Positions 47,340 to 59,652 of a DNA stretch of 64,000 bases are shown here, in pieces. Source of the stretch: Salticus scenicus. Its lineage: Eukaryota; Arthropoda; Arachnida; Araneae; Salticidae. The number at the start of each line of letters is the position of its first letter. The stretch's first letter is position 1. Where the stretch lies: positions 101,602,436-101,666,435 of the forward strand of contig OZ005662.1 in the NCBI GenBank assembly GCA_963930645.1, given 5' to 3'. The notes under the pieces are model-generated. The model searched no databases, was not told the DNA's origin, and saw nothing but the letters and a program-made list of their open reading frames with translations. Position numbers and translations under genes: made by a program.

Positions 47340-47770
47340 AAAAGGCATGTTTATACTACATTTATATCTACAATATTCTTCCATGATAAGAAAATCATTT
47401 TCGAGTTATAATAATCATATAGCCCCTAATATTTATGATAATATCATAAATAATATTTTAAAACATGTTCAATATTTTTATGATAATGATAGTCTTTATA
47501 ACACAAACGTTTATGCAACATTTAATCCTATTCTCTCACGTTAAGAAATTTGTAAATTTGAATAACTTACGAAGTTTTCAATGTAAAATATTCGTAGTAA
47601 ATAGTGTTCCTGCCAATATCATAAGCAATGTTTTAAAATTTATACAATACCCTTACAATTAAAATAATCCTTGTTATACATGTTTACGAGAAAATTTTAT
47701 CCTTTTCCCTCCGTGTTGAGAAAATAGTAACTTTCCGACAACTTACGAAGTTTCATATTAAAATGTTGAA
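47340..47770. repeat. Short tandem duplication, about 177 bp period
   Basis: Two units share CTCNCGTTAAGAAAATNGTAA, AACTTACGAAGTTTCA and AAAATATTCATAGT-like phrases (47531 and 47707). A related single unit lies at 16270-16340. Confidence 0.5.
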
Positions 47771-48092
47771 AGCAATACGTTTCACTTCATTTCACTTCAC
47801 GCAGTTGCTTTTATTATTTTCGGATTTCCCACACTCCAAAAGTGTAAAAATGTTTAAAAAAAGAAATAAAAAATAAAATAAAATAAAAAGTCCCACTAGG
47901 TCAAAAAATTCTTTAGGAATACCCAAATTCTTAGTACCAACAGCCTGATGATTAATTAAATGCATTCTTATAGCTGATTAGCAAACTGTAAAATGCGGGG
48001 AAATATATATATATATTCATGAAAAAAAAAAAAAAAAGGTTGCTATCCTTTAAAATTAATGTTGCCGTTTGCCTACAATCTAAAGTTAACTC

Positions 48093-48126
<34 letters not shown>

Positions 48127-48569
48127 CTGCTGTGAAACAACACTCGGCTTCGATTACTCACTATTATATGTATTATATGCAATTTTCGGAGATAATGTGA
48201 TCAGAATCCATAAATTTGACATAACGAAGTAGAAACCTAAAATTTTTCGGTAAAAGGAACTTGCCACTCGTGTAAAGACATATAAAACAAAGTTTATATA
48301 ACAAGTTAAAAAATAAGAAATAAAAATTGGAAGACATATTTTTTGAAACAACAATTTCCAAGATCTAAAACGTACCTACCTAAGCAGGATGGCTGTTATT
48401 TTTCCTGTAGAAAACCTCGTAATACATTAGAAAGGATATCTAAATTGGATTTATATAACAATTTTCAAGAAAATCCTTAGAGCATTTATTGAGATACCAA
48501 CTTTTAGCAAAACTCGGCATACTCAATTATTGACCGAAAAATAATAATTACATACAAAATGATATTAGA

Positions 48570-49090
48570 AGGGAGTTAATATGGCGAGTTTGAAAAAAAT
48601 CCGTACAGCCGTTTTTAAAGGAACGCACTTGCGACAAATGGAATTCAGCGATTTATACAGGACACCTATCAATTTTTCTGAACAAATGAACTATATCATT
48701 CGAAAGGATATCTAATAGAGTATTTATATAGCGATTTTGAAGAAAATAGTTACAGCCGTTTTCGAGATACGGATTTACGGTCCCATTTCCGGTCTCCGAT
48801 ATCCCACTTCTGGTTTTCTGATTTCTACCAAAAAAAAAAAAAATCTGTACACCAGTTCTGTCTTAATTCTGAAGTTTCGTAGTTCTATCTTTATTAGTTT
48901 CGGAGATATAATAGCCCGAAAATCTCCACATACATACACACACATACACTGACCCATTGCCAAAAACTACGTTTTTGGATTGAGTTGACCTTAAAACGGG
49001 TAAATCAGTGAAAACTCGATATTGGATTTTTGGACCGAATACAATACTTTCATTATCTACGGTAGTCGGGTAATGGAAGTAAAAAGAGAA
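48570..49090 (+). repeat. Diverged member of the ACTTTC repeat group
   Basis: Ends CAATACTTTCATTATCTACGG...GGGTAATGGAAGTAA after ACACACACATACACTGACCC and CCTTAAAACGGGTAAATCAG, the same order of blocks as the copies at 28.2-28.6 and 56.0-56.3 kb. The 5' part repeats CCGTTTTTNAAGNAACGNAC twice. Confidence 0.5.
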
Positions 49091-49544
49091 AATTATTTCA
49101 TATTATTCAAAGAATCTGGATATCTCTCTATATATATTTAATGAATCTCTTATATTATTGAAATCTGTACGCGCGCGTGTGTGTGTCTGTCTGGGAGAAA
49201 CGGCTTGAAGCAGCTAAAGCTGGGCCGCTTATGGTCGTACGGACCTCGGAGAGATACCGTCGGACGGAAAATTTATCGCAGATGTACGTTATCTAATTTA
49301 CTAAAGGATGCGACCCTAATTAGCGGCGATATTAATTAAGACGTCGACCTATGTCGAACGAAAAAACGATTCAAAATGGAAGGCGACCGTCATTTTCATC
49401 CGGAACCGCGTACCTGAAAAGAAACAGCAGAGAGAGAAAATTTCGTGGGGTTTTGTAAAGCGATCCTGCTTGAACGGTTCGAGATATCGAAAATACACCT
49501 GTACCACGAGAAAGAGCATTTATTACCGATTCGTACGGTACATT

Positions 49545-49575
<31 letters not shown>

Positions 49576-50249
49576 TTTTTTAAATACGGATTTTTTATAT
49601 TTAAAAAAAAAGTTTTAAAAAGGGTCGAAAATTTCTGGTTTTCTCGATCGTCTTTTTTGAAACGCCCTGTACGAAAGAATAACAGACCAATTTCTTAACA
49701 ACTCGTATATTTGGAAAAGTCATTTAATCCTCTTTCGAACCATATAAACATTTTTGCAAAATACGGATTAGCGATACATATTTTTAGATGTTACGAAACA
49801 TCGATTTTTTTCACAAAACATTTTATAACTCAAAATCGTTTTGAGATAAATCATTTCTTTTCTTTTTCTTTCTTTTTTTTTTTTTTTTTTTTTATTTTTT
49901 GTATATAGATCTCGGTTCCACAATTCACTTCTCAAAAGTTCTAGAATATTTTTTCAAAAACTGAATGAGTTATAAACTTTTTAATTTTAGGCATTAAACC
50001 ATTGAATACGGCGACCTTCATTCCATAATGAATTCCGTAATGAAATTCTGCAGGCGTTCGTTGCCGTTACCATGACAACCCATTCACAAAGGAAATGACG
50101 TCTGGTCGGGAAGAAACATATTTTTTACCAATTAACATCACGTGGTTTTTCTACTAGGAACAAAAATTGCAAATTTCAAAATGCTTCAACTCTTCCTTTT
50201 TGCTTCAATTCAAAATGCTTCATTCTTCTAAATTCTTTCAAACTTTCTG

Positions 50250-51015
50250 TGCGCCATTAACAGCACAGTGGATAGTTGCAGCTCAAATTTCATCGATTTT
50301 GGAAAAAATTTACAATTTAATTGGAAATTAAATTTTATTCTAATACGCATATGTCAAATTCTAATTATGATTAAATTATTTTTAATAAATCATTCAAAAG
50401 ATACTGTAAAGTACTTTTATATTATTGAAAGTGGAATTCGAGATTTCAGTTGATTTACACGTTTTGAGATGTCCTGAATGGGTTTTCTTTTCTATCTCAG
50501 CTACTAATTAAAATAATTTAATAAGTAATACATCATTTGAAAGCTTTGTTGAGTTGGAATCGAACAGTAGATTACAGAAATTTCTACCGCTAGATGGCTC
50601 TGTAATATTTTAAAATTTTCAATATTTCAATTTCTAATTATGATTAAATTATTTTTAATACATCATTCGAAAGATAATTTAAAGTTCCTTTATATTATCG
50701 AAAGTGGAATTCGAGATTTCACCTGACTTATACATTTTGAGGTCTCTTGAATCGGTTTTCTTTTGTATCTCAGCTACTAATTAAAATAATTTCATAAGTA
50801 ATACATCATTAGAAAGCTTTGTTAATTTGGAATCGAACAGTAGATTACAGAAATTTCTACCGTCAGATAGCGCTGTAATATTTTAAAATTTAAATTTCTG
50901 TCTATGATTAACTTATTTTTAATCCATCATTCGAAAGATATTTTAAAGTTCTTTTTTAGTATTGAAAGTTTTAACCAGATTTACACGTTTTGATGTGTCC
51001 TGATTAGGTTTTCTT
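50250..51015 (+). repeat. Tandem repeat, about 270 bp x 3
   Basis: Each unit contains TTCTAATTATGATTAAATTA, ATCATTCGAAAGATA, GAAAGTGGAATTCGAGATTT, CACGTTTTGAGATGTC, GGTTTTCTTTTGTATCTCAG and GATTACAGAAATTTCTACCG. Starts are near 50358, 50636 and 50902; the third unit is shortened. Confidence 0.8.
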
Positions 51016-51114
51016 ATGAATCTCAGCTAATTGAGTTAGACCGTTCAAAATTGGTATACGTAGGTTAATTAGGAGGGGCTGAGAGGGTGGGGAAGAAATA
51101 GGCGTGTACTGCGC

Positions 51115-51320
51115 GCATGGGTCTGCGCTGCCGAAAGCAGTGGGGACCCATTGTGAGTTTTTACCCGATCAGAAATGATTTTTTTTTAGGGGGAACGAAG
51201 GGTCAGGGAAGGAATATGCGCGCGCAGCGCGTGTATCCCTTAACTTGTGCGCGCGCAACGGACTGCGCTGCCGAAGGCAGTGGTGACCCAGGGCGAGTTT
51301 TTACCCGATCAGAATTTTTT
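51115..51320 (+). repeat. GC-richer direct duplication with hairpins
   Basis: Two copies of a block CTGCGCTGCCGAAGGCAGTG, GTGACCCA, GAGTTTTTACCCGATCAGAA (starting about 51123 and 51266). CTGCC-GAA-GGCAG is a perfect hairpin in the second copy. Embedded GCGCGCGC runs make it an outlier against the AT-rich surroundings. Confidence 0.7.
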
Positions 51321-51659
51321 TTTTTTTAATTTCTTTCCTTAAGACTAAAAGTTACTGATAGTGATTCATTAATTATAGTGATTCATTTGAAAATACTGAC
51401 CCGCTAGTATCAGTAATAAAATCCATAAAGATAAAAAATTTTCTACAACTTATTTCTAATATTGTATAACAGAGAACGGACATTACTTTCAAGAGTATGG
51501 AATTTAACTAACATTTCATTAAAGAAACACTTCAGAAATTGACAGAGCATGATCTTAATTAAAACTGAATTTTTCTTCTGAATTTTGTGTTAATTTACAT
51601 TTCTGCATTTGAAATAAACATAACCAGGTGGTGCATTAATAAATTCTTGTTAAATTTTT

Positions 51660-52204
51660 ACTTTCTTCTATACGTAATATAGGGAAAGTATTGGATTCGT
51701 GAAAATTTTCGACCTCCATTTTTTGATGTATTTACTCGTTTTGGGATGTCCTGAACACGAATTGATAGTTTTTAGAAAATGTCTGTCTGTCTGTATCATG
51801 ATTTTTGTAGACACTGTATCTCATGAACCAATGAATGAAATTTAACCAAACTTGGTATTTTGTTGAACCCTGACATAAACTGGTGCTGATTAGATTTGGG
51901 GATCAATCGCTCAACAGGTGGTGCTGTGATCGCATATTTTCTTAACTTCTAACATGATTTCGTATTTTAAAATTTCGTGCATAATGAGTGTTATTTTAAA
52001 CTTGTGATTGTAAAATTAATAGGAATTATTGATAATAGTAATAGTTAACTAGGAAAAAAGTTTTGTGCATGTGGGGGCATCGGTCCCCCCCCCACCCCCC
52101 CCGAGGGTAAATTTTCAAGATGGGTATGTTTCGAAAGGTCTCGTCAATACCTTTAAAACGAATGGTTGGATTATAAATCTGTGATAATTTAAAACAAAGT
52201 TATC

Positions 52205-52239
<35 letters not shown>

Positions 52240-52250
52240 TACTTTTAATG

Positions 52251-52285
<35 letters not shown>

Positions 52286-52484
52286 TGAGAATAAAATGGA
52301 CATTTTTTTTTTTTTTTTTTTTTTTTATATTTAGTGTTATACTACTTCTCTAGTATGGTAATCGTCTGCATTATCATGGAAGATAATTTTTTTTAAACAA
52401 TAAATTTAATGAATTATTTTTACTGAGTGAATTTGTATAGGAAAATATAGAAGAAAGTCATGTGATGGCCACAACATACTAGTT
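51660..52484 (-). repeat. ACTTTCTTCTAT repeat family, inverted copy
   Basis: Bounded by ACTTTCTTCTATA (51660-51672) and TATAGAAGAAAGT (52446-52458), then CATGTGATGGCCACAACATACTAGTT in two parts ending at 52484. On the minus strand it follows the order of 58337-59158. It carries three extreme T runs (about 52210-52238, 52253-52280, 52302-52326). Confidence 0.75.
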
Positions 52485-52949
52485 AGCCTTGAACTTGAAA
52501 ATAGTGTCTGCTGTTTGTTATGCAATATTAGAAGTAAATTGTAAGAAATATTTTCGTCTCTAAGAAATTTTATTATTGATATTCATTAATCGTATACAGT
52601 GGCTGGACTCTTCGAATATCAGATAATCTTCTGACCTTCATCTTCTTATTTATTTTATTATTATTATTTATTTTTTTTAAATGAAAGTCAGATTTCCGGT
52701 AGAAGGCAGCACGAATGCTTTTTCGAAGTTTTTTTTCAGGACTTCATATTTCACTACAAAAGAACTATAAATAATACGCATCTGATTTTACATAATGATC
52801 GTATATTCACAAATTGATGTCAAGTATAACTTTTTTAAAATTATTTAATGTTATTAAAATTAAATTTAGTTATTTTCAGAACACAGACCACAATGCATAA
52901 AAAATATATTTCTTATCCCTGTAAAATTCGATAAATCCTATAGTCATAG

Positions 52950-53570
52950 ATGTTTAGACAGTTTTTGCGACCTATAACATGCCTATCAAATTTTATCATA
53001 ATCGAATGTAGAGTTTATATGCTAGAATACTTCAAATAATTTGAGTCCATAAACCGTATTGACAAAAATTTTTTCTTTGGTTCTCTGAATAGAGACTGCG
53101 AGTCTTACACTCACCAAATTTATACAGGTCATGTGATAGCCTATAACATACCTACCAATTTATAACTGAATCAAATTAGACGTTTCGATCCTATCACATT
53201 TCATATAATTTATGTCGGTTGCCCATAATAATAAATGATTTTTCTCTGTGTGCATTTAAATAAACTATTAAACCTACACTCATCCTTCTGTATACATTTA
53301 GCGCAATGGTAACTTATGATATACCTACCAACTTTTAGCTTAATCGGATAAGGCGTTTGACGCTATAGCATTTTAAATTGTTTCAATGCATAGACAAGTA
53401 TAACAAAGAACTTTTCTTCCGTGCCCGTAAAAGAATTATAAGCCATAACACTCATCAAAATATATAAAGGTTGTACGACGTTAGCCTTTCATACTTACAG
53501 ACTATAAACTCAATTAAATAAAACGTTCAGATGTTATCGTTTTTTGACTGTATCGTCACATACAATAGCC
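52950..53570 (+). repeat. Degenerate tandem array, about 175 bp x 4
   Basis: Anchors CCTATAACATACCTACCAAT, CTTAATCGGATNAGACGTTT and TAAACCTACACTCATCAAAT recur near 52970, 53141, 53324 and 53490. Strongly diverged, with no ORFs. Confidence 0.65.
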
Positions 53571-53574
53571 TTCT

Positions 53575-55220
53575 CAATAAATATAGCAAAAAGCAATTCA
53601 GAAGGTCAAAATGAATAGTTGATCCGAAATCTTATAGTCGAATTTTTTCATGCTTACGACACTTTTCTTATATAGCATTTGTTCGGAAATCAAAAATGAT
53701 AAAACATTATAAATATAATCTACTAAGTTAATTTGGATTAATATATATATTTTTTAACAATACGTTTGATTGTTAAGTTAAAGCATATATAATTATGAGA
53801 ACCAGTGCATATGAAACAAGTGATGAAACAGTGTACATAAAAGAGGGATTTTTCATGTTCTAAGACGTTGATCTCGGTCTAAAACAACAAAACAACACAT
53901 TTCTTATAAAAATTAATAAATTTAAAAAAAATTTCAAAAGAAAAAGCATGAAAAAAAAAAAAGAAAAAGAAATAGTATAAAAAAACATTTTTCCCATACC
54001 TGTAAATCAGTTTTTAATATTCTTTAGCAAAATAATTTAATGTATCGAAACTTGCTGCTATCATATTGAAGTAAGAAATAATCTCTTGCATGATTATCAT
54101 ATTACGTTATCATGTAAGCGCGTGAAACTTCGCCATATTTTAAAGAAAAATTATGTATTGTTATTTGTTATCACAAATCAAAGGATAATGACAGGTATGT
54201 ATATATATATATACATACTTGTGTGATAATTTAAGCAATCATATTGTTGTGGATTGAAAAATATTGATAAGAACAAAGATTTCCGCTTAACAACAGTAAG
54301 ATTAGGAATTCAAATTTGTTTTTGAAATTTATTTGCATAAATCATATTTAAAATTTTAAAAGATTGATTTCAAATATATTTCAAATGAACATTTATTTAT
54401 TTTTTATTTTCATTTATTTATTTGTTTCTTTTCTTTTCTTTCTTTCTTTATATTTTATTGTATAATAAAACTCATTTATTGTATAGTAAATAATTAAAAA
54501 TAATTATTACTCAACAAATTTACAGTATGTCAATAAAATGTTTTACACATTTTGATGTCAAAATTATGAAGAAATAAATAAACATTGCGTTAATGCATAA
54601 AACATATTAGAATAATGCAGAAAATAACACACACATATATATATATATATTTAAATTATCAACCGTCAATATGCCAAAAATTGAAAAATATCAACAAGCC
54701 TCATCCAAACAGATAATTTTTCTATTATTAACATATTTTAAATAAGAATACTATGCTTTAAGATGGAAATATTTAGCTTCCTATACACCATAGTAAATTC
54801 ACAGATTGAATAGTGGGGTGTTGTATGATTTAGCTCTTGTTACGTTAGTATTACCATGCAACACTCTATGGATGCTGATATGAGGATATCAGTTTATAAG
54901 ATATGATTGTGATGATGCAGCAAACATTTCAATTCGTTGATTATTACTATTGAATTTGTTAATATTCATTCACAAACACTATGTTGATTTTATTGTATAT
55001 AAGCAAACAACTATAAAGAAGCCACAGCAAAATATTTTTAGACAATTGTTAGTAACTTTCTTATTAAAGTGATAATAACAACAAGTGTTAATCATATTAA
55101 AATGCAATATTAAGGAGATTTTGTCTAAATAAACTTCAAAATAAATTCATTGATGCAACGTTTTATAAAAAATTATAGAAGTGTGAGTATATATAATGAT
55201 ATATAACTAAATAAACCTAG
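53575..55220. other. Intergenic, nothing recognised
   Basis: AT-rich sequence with microsatellites near 54200 and 54640. No gene. Confidence 0.4.
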
Positions 55221-55262
55221 TATAGACATTGAAATTTTATTTTTCCGACTGAGTAAAAATAA

Positions 55263-55335
55263 TGCCTGGACCGGAAGTCGACCCCCGGATCTTTGATTTA
55301 CAAGGTCAAGGCTCTACCAATTGAGCTATCCAAGC
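55263..55335 (-). tRNA. tRNA-Thr(TGT)-like unit, degenerate copy
   Basis: Same 73-base layout as the unit at 55506: acceptor arms GCTTGGA/TCCAGGC, D arm GCTC...GAGC, anticodon loop CTTGTAA. The anticodon stem has a mismatch (TTGAC with ATCAA) and the T-arm has lost pairing (GGGGG against TTCCGG). Probably a pseudo-tRNA. Confidence 0.45.
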
Positions 55336-55505
55336 CGACAACCGGTCGCATTACTCACTCAGACAACCTTTAGGCAGAAACATCTGGTCTATCATGTAGA
55401 TAGCTCGACAGAAATAAGCCGCAGGTAATGGAAAACACCAGAAAGAAATACAGTTTTAATTAAAATCACACAATCAACTGTGTGAGTAATGCCGACCGGT
55501 TGTCG

Positions 55506-55578
55506 GCCTGGATAGCTCAATTGGTAGAGCCTTGACCTTGTAAGTCAAAGATCCGGGGTTCGACTCCCAGTCCAGGCA
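55506..55578 (+). tRNA. tRNA-Thr(TGT)-like gene or tRNA-derived repeat
   Basis: A 73-base cloverleaf. Acceptor GCCTGGA pairs perfectly with TCCAGGC plus discriminator A. D arm GCTC-AATTGGTA-GAGC. Anticodon stem TTGAC/GTCAA with loop CTTGTAA gives anticodon TGT, which reads ACA (Thr). Variable loop AGATC. T arm CGGGG-TTCGACT-CCCAG has one mismatch. Box A and box B are therefore intact enough for RNA polymerase III. The inverted duplicate and conserved flanks (CCGACCGGTTGTCGG before, ATTATTA after) argue for a dispersed tRNA-derived repeat. Confidence 0.6.
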
Positions 55579-55767
55579 TTATTATCACTCAGCCGGAAAA
55601 ATAAAATTTCAATAAATATGATTTTCTTCCCAATCAGTTGATTGTGTGATTTTAATTAAAACTAGTATAGACATTCCCTAAAATTTCCTAATTGTGCTTG
55701 TGTACTGGATGAGAATAATTATATTAACTAAATTATGAACAATCCTGCGAAATATATCACAAATAAT

Positions 55768-56304
55768 CTGGTGTGGCACTCACATGACTTTTTCTTATCC
55801 TAGGGATGAAAGTGTTCTATATTTTCGGCATCACTATTTTTAATTTATGAATATTTGGTGTATTGTTATGTTAAAATTTTGTGATTAAATAGAGATTATT
55901 GTTAAAAAATACTGGTGTATAGGATCCATCTTTTGACGGAACTCTTACAGGGACGGATCAGGCCTTTCCCCCATAGAAGTAATGTATTTGAATTCTCTTG
56001 GGTATCCCTGTACACGAACTATTTGATTACGGAAAGTAAACGAAAAGCTTAGTGTAGCATCCTTATATCATGCACATTTAGAATTCCAAGTTTGGATTTT
56101 CTGCTACAATTTGTTCTTGAGATATGCTGCTAACACACACATGGAGAGACACACAGACACACAGACAGACAGACACACAGACCATTCGCTAAAAATATGA
56201 TGTTCGTATTCAGGGGCCTCAAAACGTGTAAATAAAACAAAAACTCACGTTCGAAAATTTGACCCTAAAACAATACTTTCTCTACCTTATGGGTAAGAGA
56301 AAGT
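55768..56304 (+). repeat. ACTTTCTCTTACCC repeat family, copy 2
   Basis: Starts CTGGTGTGGCACTCACATG, ACTTTTTCTTATCC and ends ACTTTCTCTACCTTATGGGT then AAGAGAAAGT. Contains ATCCCTGTACACGAAC, a CACACAGACAGACAGA tract and CTCAAAACGTGTAAATA. Shorter than the copy at 27615 because the family-A-like middle is missing. Confidence 0.65.
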
Positions 56305-56305
56305 A

Positions 56306-58336
56306 AAAAGTTACTAGAAAGTGCACTTGCATATATTAGTTATTATGAGAGAAAAATTTCAATACGATCCTTAATTTCCAAAATATAGATACGAATTTAT
56401 CGTAAAGGGCAACACTATGCCTACGCAATTCAATTAGAAAAAAAATAATAATAACAAGATTCTTTAAATATTCTGTGTGCAACTTCGAATTCAGTCGAAG
56501 CAGGGAAAAAAAAAAAAAAAAAAAAAAAAAACATGCGAGAATATAAGAGTAAAAAAATTAAAACAATATAAAATGAAATATAAATAAAATTTATCAAATA
56601 AATAACAATGTTAAAGAAAAAATGCAAGTTCAACATCTTTCATGTCATATACCTGAAACTTTCTGATATTTTTTTTTTCTTAATTTTATCACTCAGATCG
56701 CTCTATAGTGTTATTCTTTTCTTGCTGGTTTAGTTCTTACTATTTTTACTTGATAAACGGGTGTGCTTAATAAATTAAAGCCTTAATAATTATTGCGTAT
56801 GTATGTATTTAGTTATAAATTTTTGCATAATATGTACTATTTAAATGACGAAATTTTTATTTGTCTAAAATACTTTAAAGGTTGCAAATAAATGTCACTT
56901 CCTTCTATATTCAATAAAAGAAAGTTGTGGATTCGTGCACATTTTTGATTACCGGTATTTGACGGATTTACACATTTTGAAATATAGACAATGATTTGAT
57001 GATATTTAAAAAAAAATGTCAGTCTGTTTGTGTGTGCGTGACAAACATTTCATGAAAGCTTTAGCTCAAGACCTACTTTCATTGTGAAATAAATAGATGA
57101 CAATCAATAGTTTTGCTAACTGCTTAACTGATAGCTTTGCTATGCGGCGATTTCTCTCATTTTCGGGAAGGCTATATCTCAGCTTCTACTACAGATAATG
57201 ACGCAAAAAAGTATGTGCAAGAAGGCTTTTAGACACTATGTTTATTTAGTTTGGATGTATACCCTCCGACAGATACACTGCAAATAAAGGGGTTTTGAAA
57301 TAAGACATAAAAACAACTGAAAAAGCATTTAAGACACATGAATGTCTTAATGTACAGCTTTATATGATAGATAGTTTAATTAAAGACAGAAACGTGTCTG
57401 AAATACCAATTTAGACACAAAAATGTCTGAAACACGTAAATATATGAAATTTCAGACAGCAAACGCGTCTAAATTATCAGAAATTTCAGAAATTCAGACA
57501 TTTGCTTTACTTAACAATTTTTTTTTTTATATAGGATCTATTTTAAGCAGCATGTTAATCTTTAAACTTCTTTCCGCATTCAATAAATATAATATTATTT
57601 TATATATTAAATAGTTAAGCTATTTAAACTATGTTAGTTAAGGAAATTAAATTTTCAAGAGTAATATTCCAGAGATGTGTAAGATATTTAAATGGAATTA
57701 TGATTAATATTATTCATAAAACAACATATTTAGAAACAAAAATTATTTAGTTAAAAAAAAAAAAAAAAATCTTTATATTTAAATATTTCTCATATTGATA
57801 GGAAATCTATTAAGAAGAACGTAACCATTAACTTGTAGCGAGGAATGCGAATCTTGAATAATTTGTGCAAAACTGCTTTTTATTTATTATTATTATTGTA
57901 ATTATTATTATCCGATTTAAAAGCTGTTTTTTTTTCCACATATTTACCTGCAACTAAATATAAAACAACAAATTTTCTAGTATTCATGTTCATAATTTGT
58001 TTTATTTTAAATATCCGATTAAGGAAAGATATGGATTAAAACATAAAACCGCCTTTGTTTAGTAAATACTGCAGCAAGAGAAACTTTGCCATGTTACGTG
58101 GTCGTATGATTGATAAAACCCTTCACTCCGAAACCGGGTTTCTTATTCCACGGCAGGTATGGGTTCGGTTCCAACATCTGGTAAACGAAATATTTCTTTT
58201 TATAATTATTGACATTTTATTTATGCGCCAGAAAATTTTAAAATCTATTTTTAACAGAGAAATAGAATCGCACGCCACCTTTATTTTTTTTATGTATTTA
58301 GTAAAAAGGCTTAAAAATAGCAGGGTTTTTAAGAAA
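56306..58336. other. Intergenic with one repeat fragment and a GACA palindrome series
   Basis: No gene. The stretch 56896-57020 is an inverted fragment of the ACTTTCTTCTAT family. The stretch 57332-57470 holds a series of AGACA-N6-TGTCT palindromes. A 95-codon ORF at 58055 has no recognisable domain. Confidence 0.4.
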
Positions 58337-59652
58337 AACTAGTATGTTGTGGCCACCACATGACTTTCTTCTATATTTTCCTGGACAAATTCACTCAGTA
58401 AAAATAATTTATTAAAATTATTATTTAAAAAAAAAAAAAATCTTCCATGATAATGCAGACGATTTCCATATAAGAGAAGTAGTATAACACTAAATATCCA
58501 AAAAAAGTCAATTTTATTGTCAATATTACATTAATTTTTTTTTTCTTTTGCTAAAAATGAAAAAAATCGATAACCTCATTTTAAATTATCACAAATCTAT
58601 GGTTCAATCATTCGTTTTAAAGGTACTGGCGAGCTCTTTTGAAAGATACCCATCATAAAAATTTACTCCCCTCGAGGGAGACTTCCCTTCCAGAAGGGGG
58701 GTGGGGAGGCGAAGCTCCTACACATACAAAAAAATTTTCCTAGTTGACTATCTCTATTATAAATAAATCTGGTAAATTTCATAATGATTATTAAAAAATA
58801 GTTCTCTTTATGCACATTTATACAAAATTTTGTCCTATACCACCATGTTAAAAATGTAGAAAAAGCGGGATGGCAACGCAACCTGTAAAACAATTTTTAC
58901 CAAAAGTTGATAGGCACTAATTTATGTCAAGTTGCAACTACATACCAATTTGTATGAAATTCTGTGCAGTAGTTTCTGAGATACAGTTGCCACAAAATTT
59001 TGTCACACACACACAGACAGACAGACAGATAGAGAGACATTTTCTGAAAATGGCCAAATTGTGTTCTACAGCTCTCAAAACGTGTAAATACATCAAAAAC
59101 CCAAGGTCGAAAATTTTTATGAATCCAATACTTTCTTCTATTGAATAAAAAAGAAAGTAAAAAAATGACGGTAGCGTTTTAAGGCATTTACAATGTGTTA
59201 ATTTCAGATACAATAATGCATCTTAAAAACGCCAGAAATTTTTTTTCGCTTAAAATGTGACCATCCGTATAAGACACTTTTTTAACTGAATTTATGACGT
59301 TTACGTTCACAGTGTAGTGCTGAGATTTTAAGTCACGCATGAAATGGTTATATACCAGCTTTTATAGCGTATGAATGCATCAAATTTAATATGTGAGATG
59401 ATTATGATTGAAATGAATGTTGACTTAATTTGAGCGTATATCGGCTGACAGGTGGCGCAGCTAATACTCAGTTTCTGTATTTGTTCACATGGCTGCATCT
59501 CAGATTCAGTTATTTAAAATTACACCAAACTACAACTGTAAAATCTTTATTCTGTGAAGCTATGGTCAAATTTGTGATTGTTAACTGGTAGATAATACTA
59601 TTGTGTAAAATGATATAGCATAACGTTTTTTGATGGCCACAACATACTAGTT
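58337..59652 (+). repeat. ACTTTCTTCTAT repeat family, longest copy, with 19 bp outer inverted repeat
   Basis: Outer ends AACTAGTATGTTGTGGCCA (58337-58355) and TGGCCACAACATACTAGTT (59634-59652) are perfect inverted repeats. The family core runs from CACATGACTTTCTTCTATA to CCAATACTTTCTTCTATTG...AAGAAAGTAA (about 59158). The rest (59160-59630) may be a second partial unit. No ORF resembles a transposase, integrase or RT. Confidence 0.7.

Larger units (their letters stand above)
49123..51407 (+). mobile_element. Candidate Helitron-like element
   Basis: The left end A|TCTCTCTATATATATTTAA shares its first 15 or so bases with the Helitron end at 62283. A CTAG|T lies at 51404-51408. The first 400 bp are unusually CpG-rich for this window (ACGCGCGCG, GTACGGACC, CGTCGGACGG), suggesting foreign origin or recent arrival. 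Tandem blocks at 50250-51010 and 51115-51315 lie inside. No 3' hairpin is obvious before the CTAG, so the right boundary is unsure. Confidence 0.3.
55226..55665. repeat. Foldback carrying two tRNA-like units
   Basis: The left arm (from TGAAATTTTATTTTTCCG, 55229) and right arm (CGGAAAAATAAAATTTCA, to about 55612) mirror each other over about 150 bp, each enclosing a tRNA-like unit and a CCGACAACCGGTCG or CGACCGGTTGTCGG block. The spacer of about 80-100 bp contains AATTAAAATCACACAATCAA, which recurs inverted at about 55640. This suggests two head-to-head copies of a tRNA-bearing repeat. Confidence 0.75.

Noticed and set aside
58100..58185. tRNA-like string with GGTTCGGTTCC box B
   Set aside because: No box A at proper spacing that fits well and no cloverleaf pairing.
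58055..58342. 95-codon ORF
   Set aside because: No recognisable domain; the end runs into the start of a dispersed repeat.
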